Positions 43,610 to 52,493 of a DNA stretch of 64,000 bases are shown piece by piece. The DNA is from Streptomyces sp. sk2.1 (GTDB taxonomy: Bacteria; Actinomycetota; Actinomycetes; Streptomycetales; Streptomycetaceae): the NCBI RefSeq assembly GCF_008120935.1, contig NZ_RDBO01000020.1, positions 1-64,000 on the forward strand, given 5' to 3'. How positions within the stretch are numbered: the stretch's first letter is position 1; every line of letters begins with the position of its first letter. Position numbers and translations under genes: made by a program. A model generated the notes under the pieces. It was not told where the DNA came from. It was given only the letters and a program-made list of their open reading frames with translations, and ran no database searches.

Positions 43610-44962
43610 TCACAGCAGGTCGAACGACCTCAGGACGCGGCGCTGGGCCGGGGTCGGCCGCGCGGGCCAGTAGACGTAGCAGACACCGCCCGTACCGCTT
43701 CTGACCTTGCCGTTCGCGTCGTAGCGCTTGGTGCGGAGCCAGATGTTCTCCCATTCCGTGCGCCGGTAGACCCGGCGCACGGCCTCGTTGTCCGGCGAGG
43801 CCGGGTCGTTGGCGATCACGTCGCCGTCCGCGGTGAACCCGATCACGGTCATCAGGTGGCCGGAGGTGCCGTACCCCGCCCCGGTCAGCTCCTCCTTGAG
43901 GAAGGACTGGGACGTGATGACCGGGATGCCCGCGCGGATCAGCGTCTCCACGTCCGTGAGCGAGGTCAGCCGGGTCACCGCCGCGCGCATGTCGTCGTAC
44001 GTGGCGGCGTACGCGGCGTTGAACGGCCAGTTGCCGCAGCCCTCGTACTGGTAGTCGTAGGTGAACCGGGCGGCGTGGCAGACCTGCGGGTCGGCCAGTT
44101 CCGGCCTGACCCAGGCGAGGTCCTCGGCGGTGGGCCTGCGCCCCCAGTACTCGATGATCATCTGGGACGAGGTGGGGCTGCACCAGGCCTCGCCGCCGTT
44201 GTCGTACTCCGGGTACTCGCCCGCGTGGACGTTCTGCGAGTAGCGCGGCACCGCCAGCTCCCGGACCAGGCCGGGGGTGCTGGCCGGCACGGTGAAGCGG
44301 TCCGGGACGTCGGAGGCCATCGCCCCGAGCCGCCGGACGACGGGGGTGAGGCGGGTGCCCGGGGTGCGGTGGAGGGTGAGGCGCAGCCGGTACGCGGTCA
44401 GCCGCAGCCCGCTCGTCGCGTCGTCCATCGAGAGGGTGTCGGTCCAGACGGAGCTCCTGCCGTCGCTCTGGTCGTCGACGGACGTGCGGCGGATGTCCCC
44501 GTCGCCCGCGGCCCAGCGGCCCATCACGTACCAGGGGGTCCGCGTGGCGTCCGAGTAGTGGCCCTGCAGCTCGACCTGGATCCAGGTGCCCGCCGGGGTC
44601 TCGGCGTTCCAGGAGGCGATCACCTCGGTCGCCGGGACGGCGGACCGGTGGACCGGGGAGGTCCAGGTGGCGTACTCCCAGGAGGCGGTCGTACCGGTGT
44701 GCGGGTCGGTGTAGTCGGTGCTTCCCTCGGCGTGGCCGATCACCAGACCGGGCCGGAGGCCGGACACGACGCGCGTCCCGGCGCCGAGGCCACTGTGCCA
44801 GTCGACGAAGGTGTGCCAGAAGTGGTTGTCCACGGTGGAGGCCGCCGGGGAGGTGCGGGACGGGGTCGTGGAGCGCGCGGCGGCGGACGACGCCGAGCCG
44901 GCGGTGGCCGCCACCGCGAGCGCGGCGGTCAGCACGGTCCTGCGTGAGGTCGGTCTGTTCAT
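43610..44962 (-). CDS. Secreted C39-like cysteine peptidase
   Basis: This 450-aa protein has a twin-arginine-type signal (MNRPTSRRTVLTAALAVAAT) and a signal-peptidase site near residue 28. The C-terminal half is papain-like/C39-like: the nucleophile in GEAWCSPTSSQMIIEYWG, the catalytic His in SGHLMTVIGF and the Asp in NDPASPD. The first half (residues about 50-230) is beta-rich with an unknown fold. C39-like peptidases of this type are secreted and some act on cell-wall or peptide substrates; the substrate is unknown. Confidence 0.82.
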   Translation of the reverse strand: MNRPTSRRTVLTAALAVAATAGSASSAAARSTTPSRTSPAASTVDNHFWHTFVDWHSGLGAGTRVVSGLRPGLVIGHAEGSTDYTDPHTGTTASWEYATWTSPVHRSAVPATEVIASWNAETPAGTWIQVELQGHYSDATRTPWYVMGRWAAGDGDIRRTSVDDQSDGRSSVWTDTLSMDDATSGLRLTAYRLRLTLHRTPGTRLTPVVRRLGAMASDVPDRFTVPASTPGLVRELAVPRYSQNVHAGEYPEYDNGGEAWCSPTSSQMIIEYWGRRPTAEDLAWVRPELADPQVCHAARFTYDYQYEGCGNWPFNAAYAATYDDMRAAVTRLTSLTDVETLIRAGIPVITSQSFLKEELTGAGYGTSGHLMTVIGFTADGDVIANDPASPDNEAVRRVYRRTEWENIWLRTKRYDANGKVRSGTGGVCYVYWPARPTPAQRRVLRSFDLL

Positions 44963-45143
44963 GGGCGGGACCCCCGGTCGTAGTCGTAAGCGGAATGGGG
45001 CTGCGGATGCACGACAGTGCGCCAACTATCGCGGGTCGCGGCCGGATTCGGCCAGTGATTCGACCTGCGCCGGGAAAGCAATATTGGTCTGGTCCACTGG
45101 CGTGACCTGCGTCTGTTCCGGAACGGCTCGTAGGCTGGTGCGC

Positions 45144-45746
45144 ATGAACGCCCTCTCGCTCCTCGCCGCGCGGCTGCCCGCCCTGGCGCCGTCCTGCGGC
45201 CCGGTGCGGCTGATCGCCGTCGACGGCCACGCGGGATCGGGGAAGAGCACCTTCGCCGCCCGGCTGGCCGCCGCGCTCGGCGACGCCCCCGTCCTGCACC
45301 TGGACGACCTGGCCTCCCACGACTCCTTCTTCACCTGGACGGACCGGCTGCGGGAGCAGGTGACCGGGCCGCTGGAGCGCGGCGAGTGCGCGCGCTACGC
45401 GCCGTACGACTGGACCGCGCGGCGATTCGGGACGCCGCGCGTCCTGGAACCGGCGCCGGTGGTCGTCGTCGAGGGGGTCGGGGCCGGGCGGCGGGCGCTG
45501 CGGCCGCATCTGGCGCGACTCCTGTGGATGGACCTCGACGCCGCGGCGTCCTGGCGGCGCGGCCGTCGTCGGGACGGCCCGGCGCTCTCGGGCTTCTGGG
45601 ACGGGTGGATGGCGGCCGAGACGGAGCACTTCTCGGCCGATCCTTCACGGCCTCACGCGGACACGCTGGTACGGCAGTTGCCAGTGGGGTACGAGTTGCT
45701 GGAGGGACCTCGAACGGCAGCAGGAACGAACCATTCCATCACGTAG
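45144..45746 (+). CDS. Uridine kinase-like P-loop protein
   Basis: This 200-aa protein has Walker A VDGHAGSGKSTF (about residues 27-38), VLHLDDL with an aspartate pair and a PYDWTARRFG substrate loop, as in uridine/phosphoribulokinase-like kinases. VVVVEGVGAGRRALRP follows the usual pattern. It is a likely nucleoside or small-metabolite kinase; the substrate is not proven. ATG 45144 fits the family length. It is divergent from the C39 peptidase gene and upstream of the small RNA. Confidence 0.85.
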   Translation: MNALSLLAARLPALAPSCGPVRLIAVDGHAGSGKSTFAARLAAALGDAPVLHLDDLASHDSFFTWTDRLREQVTGPLERGECARYAPYDWTARRFGTPRVLEPAPVVVVEGVGAGRRALRPHLARLLWMDLDAAASWRRGRRRDGPALSGFWDGWMAAETEHFSADPSRPHADTLVRQLPVGYELLEGPRTAAGTNHSIT

Positions 45747-45810
45747 AGTGAGCACATCGCGCCGTCGTATCGAATGGTGAGAAAACACCCCGGAAGTACC
45801 CCAACTCCGC

Positions 45811-45840
45811 TTGACCCGGGGGCGGTACAGGTCTTACGTT
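45811..45840 (+). promoter_or_regulatory. Promoter of the 6C-type small RNA
   Basis: TTGACC (45811-45816) and TACGTT (45835-45840) are 18 bp apart, close to the HrdB consensus, and point at the small RNA. Transcription should start near 45847. Confidence 0.7.
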
Positions 45841-45846
45841 CTCAAT

Positions 45847-45917
45847 GTGCGGCTTTTCGGAGCCCCCATGGACACGAAGCCCCCGGTTGTTCCCCCGTGA
45901 TCGGGGGCTTCGTTCTG
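45847..45917 (+). ncRNA. Probable 6C RNA
   Basis: A roughly 70-nt RNA is predicted from its own promoter to an intrinsic terminator. It carries two C-runs (CCCCC at 45863-45867 and in the loop at 45892-45896), the second inside a hairpin (GAAGCCCCCG 45876-45885 pairing with 45902-45911) ending in a T-rich tail. Two hairpins with cytosine-rich loops in an actinobacterium match the 6C RNA class, whose role is unclear. A 10-codon frame (MDTKPPVVPP) also fits inside. The class assignment is by memory of the motif. Confidence 0.6.
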
Positions 45918-46132
45918 TCCCCACACCCCTCCCCCACCCCGGAACGACCCGTTCCGATCACCCTGGGTCACGGGCTTCCTTCCGTCTGCGGTGCCCTTAG
46001 TCGTGCACTCCCCGCGCAGGTACGATGCCTCTCGGTGCGGTCAATTCCCGTCCGTGGCACATCGATTCGGCGCGCCCCGGCGATCCGGTCGGGCGGCGGG
46101 ACATCCTGGGGGCACGGTTTGTGGGGGACCAG
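45918..46132. other. Spacer between the small RNA and the AAA+ gene
   Basis: These 215 bp hold the promoter region of the AAA+ gene. I see no additional gene and no boxes I would assign. Confidence 0.4.
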
Positions 46133-48052
46133 ATGGACATCGGCACGCAGGGCGCTCAGGCCCCGGCCGACCTCGCCTGGCTGCGCGGCGTGGACGCCTA
46201 CACCATGGGCGCCTATCCGCAGGCCGAGGAGGAATTCGGAACCGCGGTACGCCTCGATCCGGGCATGGCGGACGGCTGGCTCGGTCTCCACGCGCTGAGG
46301 GTCGACACGACGACGGCGCTGTTGCGCATGCACCGCCACCGCGAGCGCTTCGGCGAGCAGCGCACCCGGCACCGGCGCACGCTCAACTCCTGGTACTGGC
46401 TGGGCTGGTGGGTGCAGCCGGTGCTGGAGAGCCCGCGCGACCTGCTGCTCGCGCACGCCTCGCACTGGCTGGACGGCCGCCACGTCCCCGAGCTGGACCG
46501 GGCGCTCGCGGGCCTGCCGCCGGTGGACACGGACCCGCAGGTGCGCTTCCTGCACGCCTGCCGCTCCTACCTGGTCAAGGACTGGGAGCAGCTCGTCCGC
46601 AACACCGATCAGCTGACGGACGACCCGCTGCTCGGCATCGAGGCGGGGCTGTTCGGCGGGATGGCCCGGGTGCGGCTGGAGATGTACGGGCAGGCAGAAC
46701 CGCTGCTCGCCACCGCCCTGATGCGCTGCCGCAGTGAGCAGCCCCAGCGCAAGGAGCTGCGCTACTGGCTGGCCCGCGCGTACGAGGGCACCGGCCGCAG
46801 CGCCGCCGCCCTGCCGCTCTACCGGGCGGTGCACCGGGTCGACCCGGCGTTCATGGACACCTCGGCGCGGCTGGCCGCGATCGCGGACTACGACGGTCTC
46901 GAGGGCGCCGAGGAGGCCTCCGGTCTGGCCGCCGTGTCCCTGGTGGGCACGGACAACACCGTGTCGGGGACGGACGGCACCGGGTCGGAGCCCCCGCCGG
47001 ACATCGATCCGCCGCTCGGCACCGATCTGGTGGACGGCCGGGAGCTGCGGCCCGGCGGCGAGCCCTCGGGGCTCACGGGCCTCGGGGTGCCGCCGCCCGG
47101 CGGGGTGCGACGCAAGAGCGCGATGCAGCCGCCGTCGCCCTTCCCGGCGGGGCCCAGCGACCCGGTGCTGCTCGCCGAGGCGCTGGCCGAGCTGGAGCGG
47201 ATGGTGGGTCTGGAGCCGGTCAAACGCCAGGTCAAGGCGTTGTCCGCACAGCTGAACATGGCGCGGCTGCGGGCCGGGCAGGGGCTACCCGTCCAGCCTC
47301 CGAAGCGCCATTTCGTCTTCTCGGGTCCTTCCGGCACCGGCAAGACCACGGTGGCGCGCATCCTGGGCCGGGTCTTCTACGCGCTGGGGCTGCTCGGCGG
47401 CGACCATCTGGTCGAGGCCCAACGGGCCGATCTGGTGGGCGAGTTCCTCGGCCAGACCGCGGTCAAGGCCAATGAGCTGATCGACTCGGCGCTCGGCGGG
47501 GTGCTCTTCGTGGACGAGGCGTACAGCCTCTCCAACAGCGGCTACAGCAAGGGCGACGCGTACGGCGACGAGGCCCTCCAGGTCCTCCTCAAGCGCGCGG
47601 AGGACAACCGGGACCATCTGGTCGTCATCCTCGCCGGCTATCCGGAGGGCATGGACCGGCTGCTGGCCACCAACCCCGGGCTCTCCTCGCGCTTCACCAC
47701 CCGGGTGGACTTCCCGAGCTACCGGCCGCTGGAGCTCACCTCGATCGGCGAGGTGCTGGCGGCGGAGAACGGCGACGTGTGGGACGAGGAGTCGCTCGAC
47801 GAGCTGCGTTCCATCAGCGGCCACGTCGTCGAGCAGGGCTGGATCGACGAGCTGGGCAACGGACGGTTCCTGCGCACCCTGTACGAGAAGAGCTGTGCCT
47901 ACCGGGACCTGCGGCTCTCCGGGTACACCGCCGTACCGGGCCGGGACGACCTGGCCACGCTGCGGCTGCCGGACCTGATGCAGGCGTACGGCGAGGTCCT
48001 GTCCGGCCGGGGCCCGGTGGACCGGGGACAGCAGGAGCCGCCGGCCCCGTGA
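46133..48052 (+). CDS. AAA+ ATPase, CbxX/EccA-like
   Basis: This 639-aa cytoplasmic protein has an N-terminal TPR-like helical half (residues about 10-250), a Gly/Pro-rich linker and a C-terminal AAA+ module of the CbxX/CfxQ type: Walker A FSGPSGTGKTTVARILG (about residue 392), Walker B GVLFVDEAYSLSNSGYSKGD (about 457), and SSRFTTRVDFP. EccA of type VII secretion systems has the same layout, but no other ESX gene is nearby, so an EccA role is only a possibility. GGGGGA precedes ATG 46133; a GTG 12 bp upstream is an alternative. Confidence 0.82.
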   Translation: MDIGTQGAQAPADLAWLRGVDAYTMGAYPQAEEEFGTAVRLDPGMADGWLGLHALRVDTTTALLRMHRHRERFGEQRTRHRRTLNSWYWLGWWVQPVLESPRDLLLAHASHWLDGRHVPELDRALAGLPPVDTDPQVRFLHACRSYLVKDWEQLVRNTDQLTDDPLLGIEAGLFGGMARVRLEMYGQAEPLLATALMRCRSEQPQRKELRYWLARAYEGTGRSAAALPLYRAVHRVDPAFMDTSARLAAIADYDGLEGAEEASGLAAVSLVGTDNTVSGTDGTGSEPPPDIDPPLGTDLVDGRELRPGGEPSGLTGLGVPPPGGVRRKSAMQPPSPFPAGPSDPVLLAEALAELERMVGLEPVKRQVKALSAQLNMARLRAGQGLPVQPPKRHFVFSGPSGTGKTTVARILGRVFYALGLLGGDHLVEAQRADLVGEFLGQTAVKANELIDSALGGVLFVDEAYSLSNSGYSKGDAYGDEALQVLLKRAEDNRDHLVVILAGYPEGMDRLLATNPGLSSRFTTRVDFPSYRPLELTSIGEVLAAENGDVWDEESLDELRSISGHVVEQGWIDELGNGRFLRTLYEKSCAYRDLRLSGYTAVPGRDDLATLRLPDLMQAYGEVLSGRGPVDRGQQEPPAP

Positions 48053-48083
48053 GGGCGGCGGCTCCCGGTCCGGGCGAAGGCCC

Positions 48084-49181
48084 CTAGCGGGCCGACGTGG
48101 CGAGTTCGCCGGTGCCGGACGTCGTCTCCGCCGCCCGGCGCGGCACCGATACCCGGTGGGCCGGGTCGCGCACCTCGCCGACGAGCATCTCCAGGACGTC
48201 CTCCATGGCGACCAGGCCGAGGATCCGGCCCGACGCGTCGGCGACCTGGGCCAGGTGGGTCGCCGCCCTGCGCATCACGGTCAGGGCGTCGTCCAGGGGC
48301 AGTTCGGCCCGCACCGTCGCCATCGGGCGCCACACCTGCTGCGGAACGGCCCGTTCGCCGTCCTCCAGGTCCAGGACGTCCTTGACGTGCAGATAGCCCA
48401 TGAACGGGCCGCCGCCCTCGGCACACACCGGGAAGCGCGAGTAGCCGGTCCGTACGGTCAGCTCCTCGATCCGGCGCGGGGTGACGGACGGGTCCACCGT
48501 CACCAGGGAGGCCCGCTTGAGCAGCACGTCGGTGACGGGCCTGCTGCCCAGCTCCAGCGCGTCCTCCAGCCGCTCCTGGGCCTCCGGCTCCAGCAGACCG
48601 GCCTGGCCGGAGTCCTCGACGAGGCGGTTGAGCTGCTCGCTGGTGAAGACGGCCTCCACCTCGTCCTTGGGTTCCACGCCGAAGAGCCGGAGCACCAGCC
48701 GGGCGCAGGCGCCCAGTGCGGAGGTGACCGGCCGGCACAGGCGGGCGAAGCCCACCAGGCCGGGGCTGAGCCAGAGCGCGGTCCGCTCCGGCGCCGCCAT
48801 CGCGAGGTTCTTCGGGACCATCTCGCCGATGACGAGGTGGAGGAAGACCACGAGGGCGAGCGCCAGGACGTAGCCGAGCGGATGGACGAGCCCCTCGGGC
48901 AGGTGGACCGCGTGGAAGACCGGCTCCAGCAGATGGGCGACGGTCGGTTCGGCCACGGCGCCGAGGGTCAGCGAGCAGACGGTGATGCCGAACTGGGCGG
49001 CGGCCATCATCTGCGGCAGGTTCTCCAGGCCGTACAGCACCTTGTGGGCACGGCCCGACCCGGCCGCCGCCAGGGGTTCGACCTGGCTGCGCCGTACGGA
49101 CACGAGGGCGAACTCCGCGCCGACGAAGAAGCCGTTCGCCAGCACGAGGAACCCCGCGAGGAGCAACTGGACCAGGCTCAT
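48084..49181 (-). CDS. CNNM/CorC-type membrane protein with CBS pair (short)
   Basis: This 365-aa protein has the CNNM/DUF21 membrane domain (FVGAEFALVSVRRSQVEPLA start; about four helices) followed by two CBS domains (LLKRASLVTVDPSVTP..., MGYLHVKDVL, ILGLVAMEDVLEML). It lacks the C-terminal CorC/HlyC domain that its neighbour has. Such proteins are linked to divalent-metal (Mg/Co) transport. Its ATG overlaps the stop of the longer paralogue by 4 bp. Confidence 0.9.
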   Translation of the reverse strand: MSLVQLLLAGFLVLANGFFVGAEFALVSVRRSQVEPLAAAGSGRAHKVLYGLENLPQMMAAAQFGITVCSLTLGAVAEPTVAHLLEPVFHAVHLPEGLVHPLGYVLALALVVFLHLVIGEMVPKNLAMAAPERTALWLSPGLVGFARLCRPVTSALGACARLVLRLFGVEPKDEVEAVFTSEQLNRLVEDSGQAGLLEPEAQERLEDALELGSRPVTDVLLKRASLVTVDPSVTPRRIEELTVRTGYSRFPVCAEGGGPFMGYLHVKDVLDLEDGERAVPQQVWRPMATVRAELPLDDALTVMRRAATHLAQVADASGRILGLVAMEDVLEMLVGEVRDPAHRVSVPRRAAETTSGTGELATSAR

Positions 49182-50551
49182 CGCACGGCCTCCAGGACCT
49201 CGTGGGTCACCGGTGCCCCGGCGACGGGGACGGTGACCGGGGCGGTCGTGCGCACGAAGCGGACCCGCTCGGCGCGGTAGTGGCCGACCTGGCGGACGGA
49301 GAGCCGCCAGCCGGGCAGTTCGGCCCGGTCGCCGGGGGCCGGGATGCGGCCCAGCAGGTCGGCGACGAGCCCGGCCACGGTCTCGTACGGGCCGTCGGGG
49401 ACGTCGAGTCCTATCCGGCGCAGGCTCAGGACGCGGCAGCTGCCCTCGACGTCCCAGGCCGGGCGGCCGTCCTCGGGAGCGGCGGGGACCAGTTCGGGCC
49501 GGTCGGCGCCCTCGGCGTCGTGCTCGTCGCGGACCTCGCCGACGAGCTCCTCGATGATGTCCTCCAGGGTGACGACGCCGGCGGTGCCGCCGTACTCGTC
49601 GACCACGACGGCGATCGGCTGCTCGTTGCGCAGCCGCTGGAGCAGCTGCTCGACGGGCAGGGTCTCGGGGACCAGCAGCGGCGGCACGGCGATCCGGCCG
49701 GCCGGGGTGCGCAGCCGGTCGGCGGCGGGCACGGCGAGCGCGTCCTTGAGGTGGACCATGCCGACGACCTCGTCGATGCGCTCCCGGTAGACCGGGAAGC
49801 GGGAGAGGCCGGTGGCGCGGGTGAGGTTGAGGACGTCCGCCGCGGTCGCCGAGGACTGCAGGGCGCTGACCTTCACCCGGGGGGTCATGACGTGCTGGGC
49901 GGTGAGCCCGGCGAGCGACAGGGTCCGTACGAAGAGGTCCGCGGTGTCCTGTTCGAGGGTGCCGGCCTCGGCCGAGTGCCGGGCCAGGGAGACCAGCTCA
50001 CCGGGGGTGCGGGCGGAGGCCAGCTCCTCGGTGGGTTCCACGCCCAGCAGCCGCACCAGCCGGTTGGCCACGGTGTTCAGCAGGCTGATCACCGGCCGGA
50101 ACACGGCGGAGAAGCGGTGCTGGGGGCCGGCGACGAACCGGGCGACCTGGAGCGGCCGGGAGACCGCCCAGTTCTTGGGCACGAGTTCGCCGATCACCAT
50201 CTGGACGGCGGAGGCCACCAGCATCCCGATGACCACGCTGATGCCGGGGACGGCGCCGTCGGGCAGTCCGGTCGCGGTGAGGGGGCCGTCCAGCAACTGG
50301 GCGAGTGCCGGTTCGGCGAGCATGCCGACGACCAGTGAGGTGATGGTGATGCCCAGCTGGGTGCCGGAGAGCTGGAAGGAGAGTTCACGGAGGGCTTCGA
50401 CGACGGTACGGGCCCGCCGGTCGCCCTCGGCGGCGGCGCGCTCGGCGTCCGGCCGCTCCACCGTGACGAGGCCGAACTCGGCCGCCACGAAGAATCCGTT
50501 GGCGAGGATGAGAAGGAATGCCGCGCTCAGCAGCAGCAAGGGGGTGGTCAT
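49178..50551 (-). CDS. CNNM/CorC-type membrane protein with CBS pair and CorC_HlyC domain
   Basis: This 457-aa protein has a CNNM membrane domain with NGFFVAAEFGLVTVERPDAERAA, two CBS domains (VKVSALQSSATAADVL, VVGMVHLKDALAVP, PIAVVVDEYGGTAGVVTLEDIIEELVGEVRDE) and a C-terminal CorC_HlyC domain. Relatives take part in magnesium/cobalt homeostasis. It is cotranscribed with the short paralogue (4-bp overlap), and such pairs may form heteromers. Confidence 0.92.
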   Translation of the reverse strand: MTTPLLLLSAAFLLILANGFFVAAEFGLVTVERPDAERAAAEGDRRARTVVEALRELSFQLSGTQLGITITSLVVGMLAEPALAQLLDGPLTATGLPDGAVPGISVVIGMLVASAVQMVIGELVPKNWAVSRPLQVARFVAGPQHRFSAVFRPVISLLNTVANRLVRLLGVEPTEELASARTPGELVSLARHSAEAGTLEQDTADLFVRTLSLAGLTAQHVMTPRVKVSALQSSATAADVLNLTRATGLSRFPVYRERIDEVVGMVHLKDALAVPAADRLRTPAGRIAVPPLLVPETLPVEQLLQRLRNEQPIAVVVDEYGGTAGVVTLEDIIEELVGEVRDEHDAEGADRPELVPAAPEDGRPAWDVEGSCRVLSLRRIGLDVPDGPYETVAGLVADLLGRIPAPGDRAELPGWRLSVRQVGHYRAERVRFVRTTAPVTVPVAGAPVTHEVLEAVR

Positions 50552-50738
50552 GCCGCCGCCTCCGGGGAGGGGGCGGCGCAGGTACTACCGGACGATCCGT
50601 CCATTGCTGGAAGGAGTCACTCCTTGGGTCGCAGGAAGGCCCCGCCGGTCTCGGGGACCTTCCGGTGCGGGGCGGGGGCGCACAGGGGCGCCGCCGTCCT
50701 CCAGAGTAATCAAGAAGAGCCCGCGGGGGGCAGGGGGC
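50552..50738. other. Short region between CorC-type and bPH genes
   Basis: A 187-bp gap between two leftward genes that must hold the promoter of the CorC pair. Nothing else is supported. Confidence 0.4.
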
Positions 50739-51134
50739 TCAGCCGATGTCCTTGCCGGTGCCGCGGTTCTCGGCGAGGGCCCGCAGCGCTCGGGCGTCCC
50801 GGATGGCCTGCTGTTTGGCGACGCCCGGCTGGATGCCGAGGGCGGGCATGCTCGTCCCGTCGCTGAGGTCGAGGAAGACCCAGGGGTCGCCGGCGCGCAG
50901 GTTGACGCGGAGGATCTCCGCCCAGGACAGCCTGCGCGTCCGGGTGATGTTGACCACCGTCACCCCCTCCTCGTCCGCGACCACCTTCGGGCGGCTGAGC
51001 AGGGCGAGCACGCCGAGGAACAGCAGCGCGGTGAAGACGAAGCTGATCCGCTCCCCCCCGCTCAGCCGTTCCAGTGTCAGGGCGACGGCGGTGATGACGA
51101 GGAACATCACCGTGCCCACGGTCAGCAGGACCAC
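50739..51134 (-). CDS. Bacterial PH-domain membrane protein; 5' end uncertain
   Basis: From GTG 51134 this is a 131-aa protein with two membrane helices (about residues 1-20 and 30-48) and a bPH domain (RPKVVADEEGVTVVNITRTRRLSWAEIL, WVFLDLSDGTSMPALGIQPG). The usual N-terminal strand before the first helix (LPVTFRPTRTRVVLL) is visible upstream in the same frame, but no start codon is available there; the nearest ATG (51216) is in another frame, so a frameshift between 51216 and 51150 is likely. It follows hisG in the same direction. Confidence 0.75.
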   Translation of the reverse strand: MVLLTVGTVMFLVITAVALTLERLSGGERISFVFTALLFLGVLALLSRPKVVADEEGVTVVNITRTRRLSWAEILRVNLRAGDPWVFLDLSDGTSMPALGIQPGVAKQQAIRDARALRALAENRGTGKDIG

Positions 51135-51271
51135 CCGGGTTCGGGTCGGCCGGAACGTGACCGGGAGGGTGGGGAGGGTGGGTGGGGAGTTCGGGCCGGG
51201 GCGCGGGGGCGGACATGGTGTTCTTCTGTCTTCCGGGGGCTTTTCTGCTGTCTTCCGGGGACGCCTGGCCG

Positions 51272-52120
51272 TCAGAGGCGGCAGGCGTGGATGGCGGTGG
51301 TGAGGATGGCGCGGGCGCCGAGGTCGTACAGGTCGTCCATGATCCGCTGCGCCTCCCGGGCGGCGACCATGGAGCGGACGGCGACCCAGCCCTCGTGGTG
51401 CAGCGGGGAGATGGTCGGCGACTCCAGGCCCGGGGTGAGGGCGACCGCGCGCTCCAGGTGCTCGACGCGGCAGTCGTAGTCCATCATCACGTAGGAGCGG
51501 GCGACCAGGACGCCCTGTAGGCGGCGCAGGAACTGCTGCACCTTGGGGTCGTCGTCCGGGGCGCCGGCGCGGCGGATGACGACGGCCTCCGACTTCATGA
51601 TCGGCTCGCCGATGACTTCGAGGCCGGCGTTGCGCAGGCTGGTGCCGGTCTCCACGACGTCGGCGATGACCTGGGCGACGCCGAGCTCGATGGCGGTCTC
51701 GACCGCGCCGTCGAGGTGGACGACGGAGGCGTTGATGCCGGCGTCGGCGAGGTGCTTGGCGACGATGCCCTCGTAGGAGGTGGCGATCGTCTTGCCGTCG
51801 AAGTCCTGCGGGCCCTGGGCCGTGCCGGGCTTGGTGGCGTAGCGGAAGGTGGAGCGGGCGAAGCCGAGCTGGAGGATCTCCTCGGCGTCGGCCCCGGAGT
51901 CGAGCAGCAGGTCGCGGCCGGTGATGCCGATGTCGAGGCGGCCGGAGCTGACGTAGATCGCGATGTCGCGGGGGCGCAGGTAGAAGAACTCGACCTCGTT
52001 CTCGGGGTCGACGAGGACGAGTTCCTTGGACTCCTTGCGCTGCTGGTACCCGGCCTCATGGAGCATCGCCATCGCAGGCCCGGAGAGTGAACCCTTGTTG
52101 GGGACGGCGATGCGCAGCAT
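51272..52120 (-). CDS. hisG: ATP phosphoribosyltransferase (histidine step 1)
   Basis: This 282-aa enzyme joins ATP and PRPP at the first, feedback-controlled step of histidine biosynthesis. MLRIAVPNKGSLSGPAMAML at the start and the GITGRDLLLDSG and DVVETGTSLRNAGLEV motifs identify the fold. It is the long form with a C-terminal ACT-like regulatory domain (about residues 210-282), so it does not need HisZ. It is the last histidine gene of the rib-his transcript, 65 bp after hisE. Confidence 0.96.
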   Translation of the reverse strand: MLRIAVPNKGSLSGPAMAMLHEAGYQQRKESKELVLVDPENEVEFFYLRPRDIAIYVSSGRLDIGITGRDLLLDSGADAEEILQLGFARSTFRYATKPGTAQGPQDFDGKTIATSYEGIVAKHLADAGINASVVHLDGAVETAIELGVAQVIADVVETGTSLRNAGLEVIGEPIMKSEAVVIRRAGAPDDDPKVQQFLRRLQGVLVARSYVMMDYDCRVEHLERAVALTPGLESPTISPLHHEGWVAVRSMVAAREAQRIMDDLYDLGARAILTTAIHACRL

Positions 52121-52185
52121 GAGGTCGGCTTCCTTTGCGAGGAGAGGTGCGGGATGCGGAAGGGGCGGGTGGTGCGGGGTCCTGC

Positions 52186-52458
52186 TCAGAGGTGGGCGTA
52201 GACGTCGTCGAGCGAGATCCCGCGGGCGACCATCATCACCTGAACGTGGTACAGCAGCTGGGAGATCTCCTCGGCGGCGGCGTCCTTGCTCTCGTGCTCG
52301 GCGGCCATCCAGACTTCGGCGGCCTCCTCGACGACCTTCTTGCCGATGGCATGGACGCCCTTGCCCACCAGTTCGGCGGTGCGGGAGGTGGAGGGGTCGC
52401 CGTTGGCGGCCTTGAGCTGCAGCTCGGCGAAGAGCTCTTCGAAGGTTTTGTTCGCCAT
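52186..52458 (-). CDS. hisE: Phosphoribosyl-ATP pyrophosphatase
   Basis: This 90-aa enzyme hydrolyses phosphoribosyl-ATP to phosphoribosyl-AMP, the second histidine step. The helical MazG-like pattern with metal ligands [11 protein letters not shown] (about residues 43-53) and the following [14 protein letters not shown] is clear. It is a separate HisE without a HisI domain. It lies between ribH and hisG in the same direction. Confidence 0.95.
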   Translation of the reverse strand: MANKTFEELFAELQLKAANGDPSTSRTAELVGKGVHAIGKKVVEEAAEVWMAAEHESKDAAAEEISQLLYHVQVMMVARGISLDDVYAHL

Positions 52459-52493
52459 GATGGTTCTTAGCCTACGGGGTCCGCGCGCCCCAC

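Noticed and set aside
45874-45903. Proline-rich leader peptide acting as a true attenuator for the AAA+ gene
   Set aside because: The prolines follow from the C-runs of the RNA, the hairpin lies over 200 bp from the next gene, and a 6C-type RNA explains it better.
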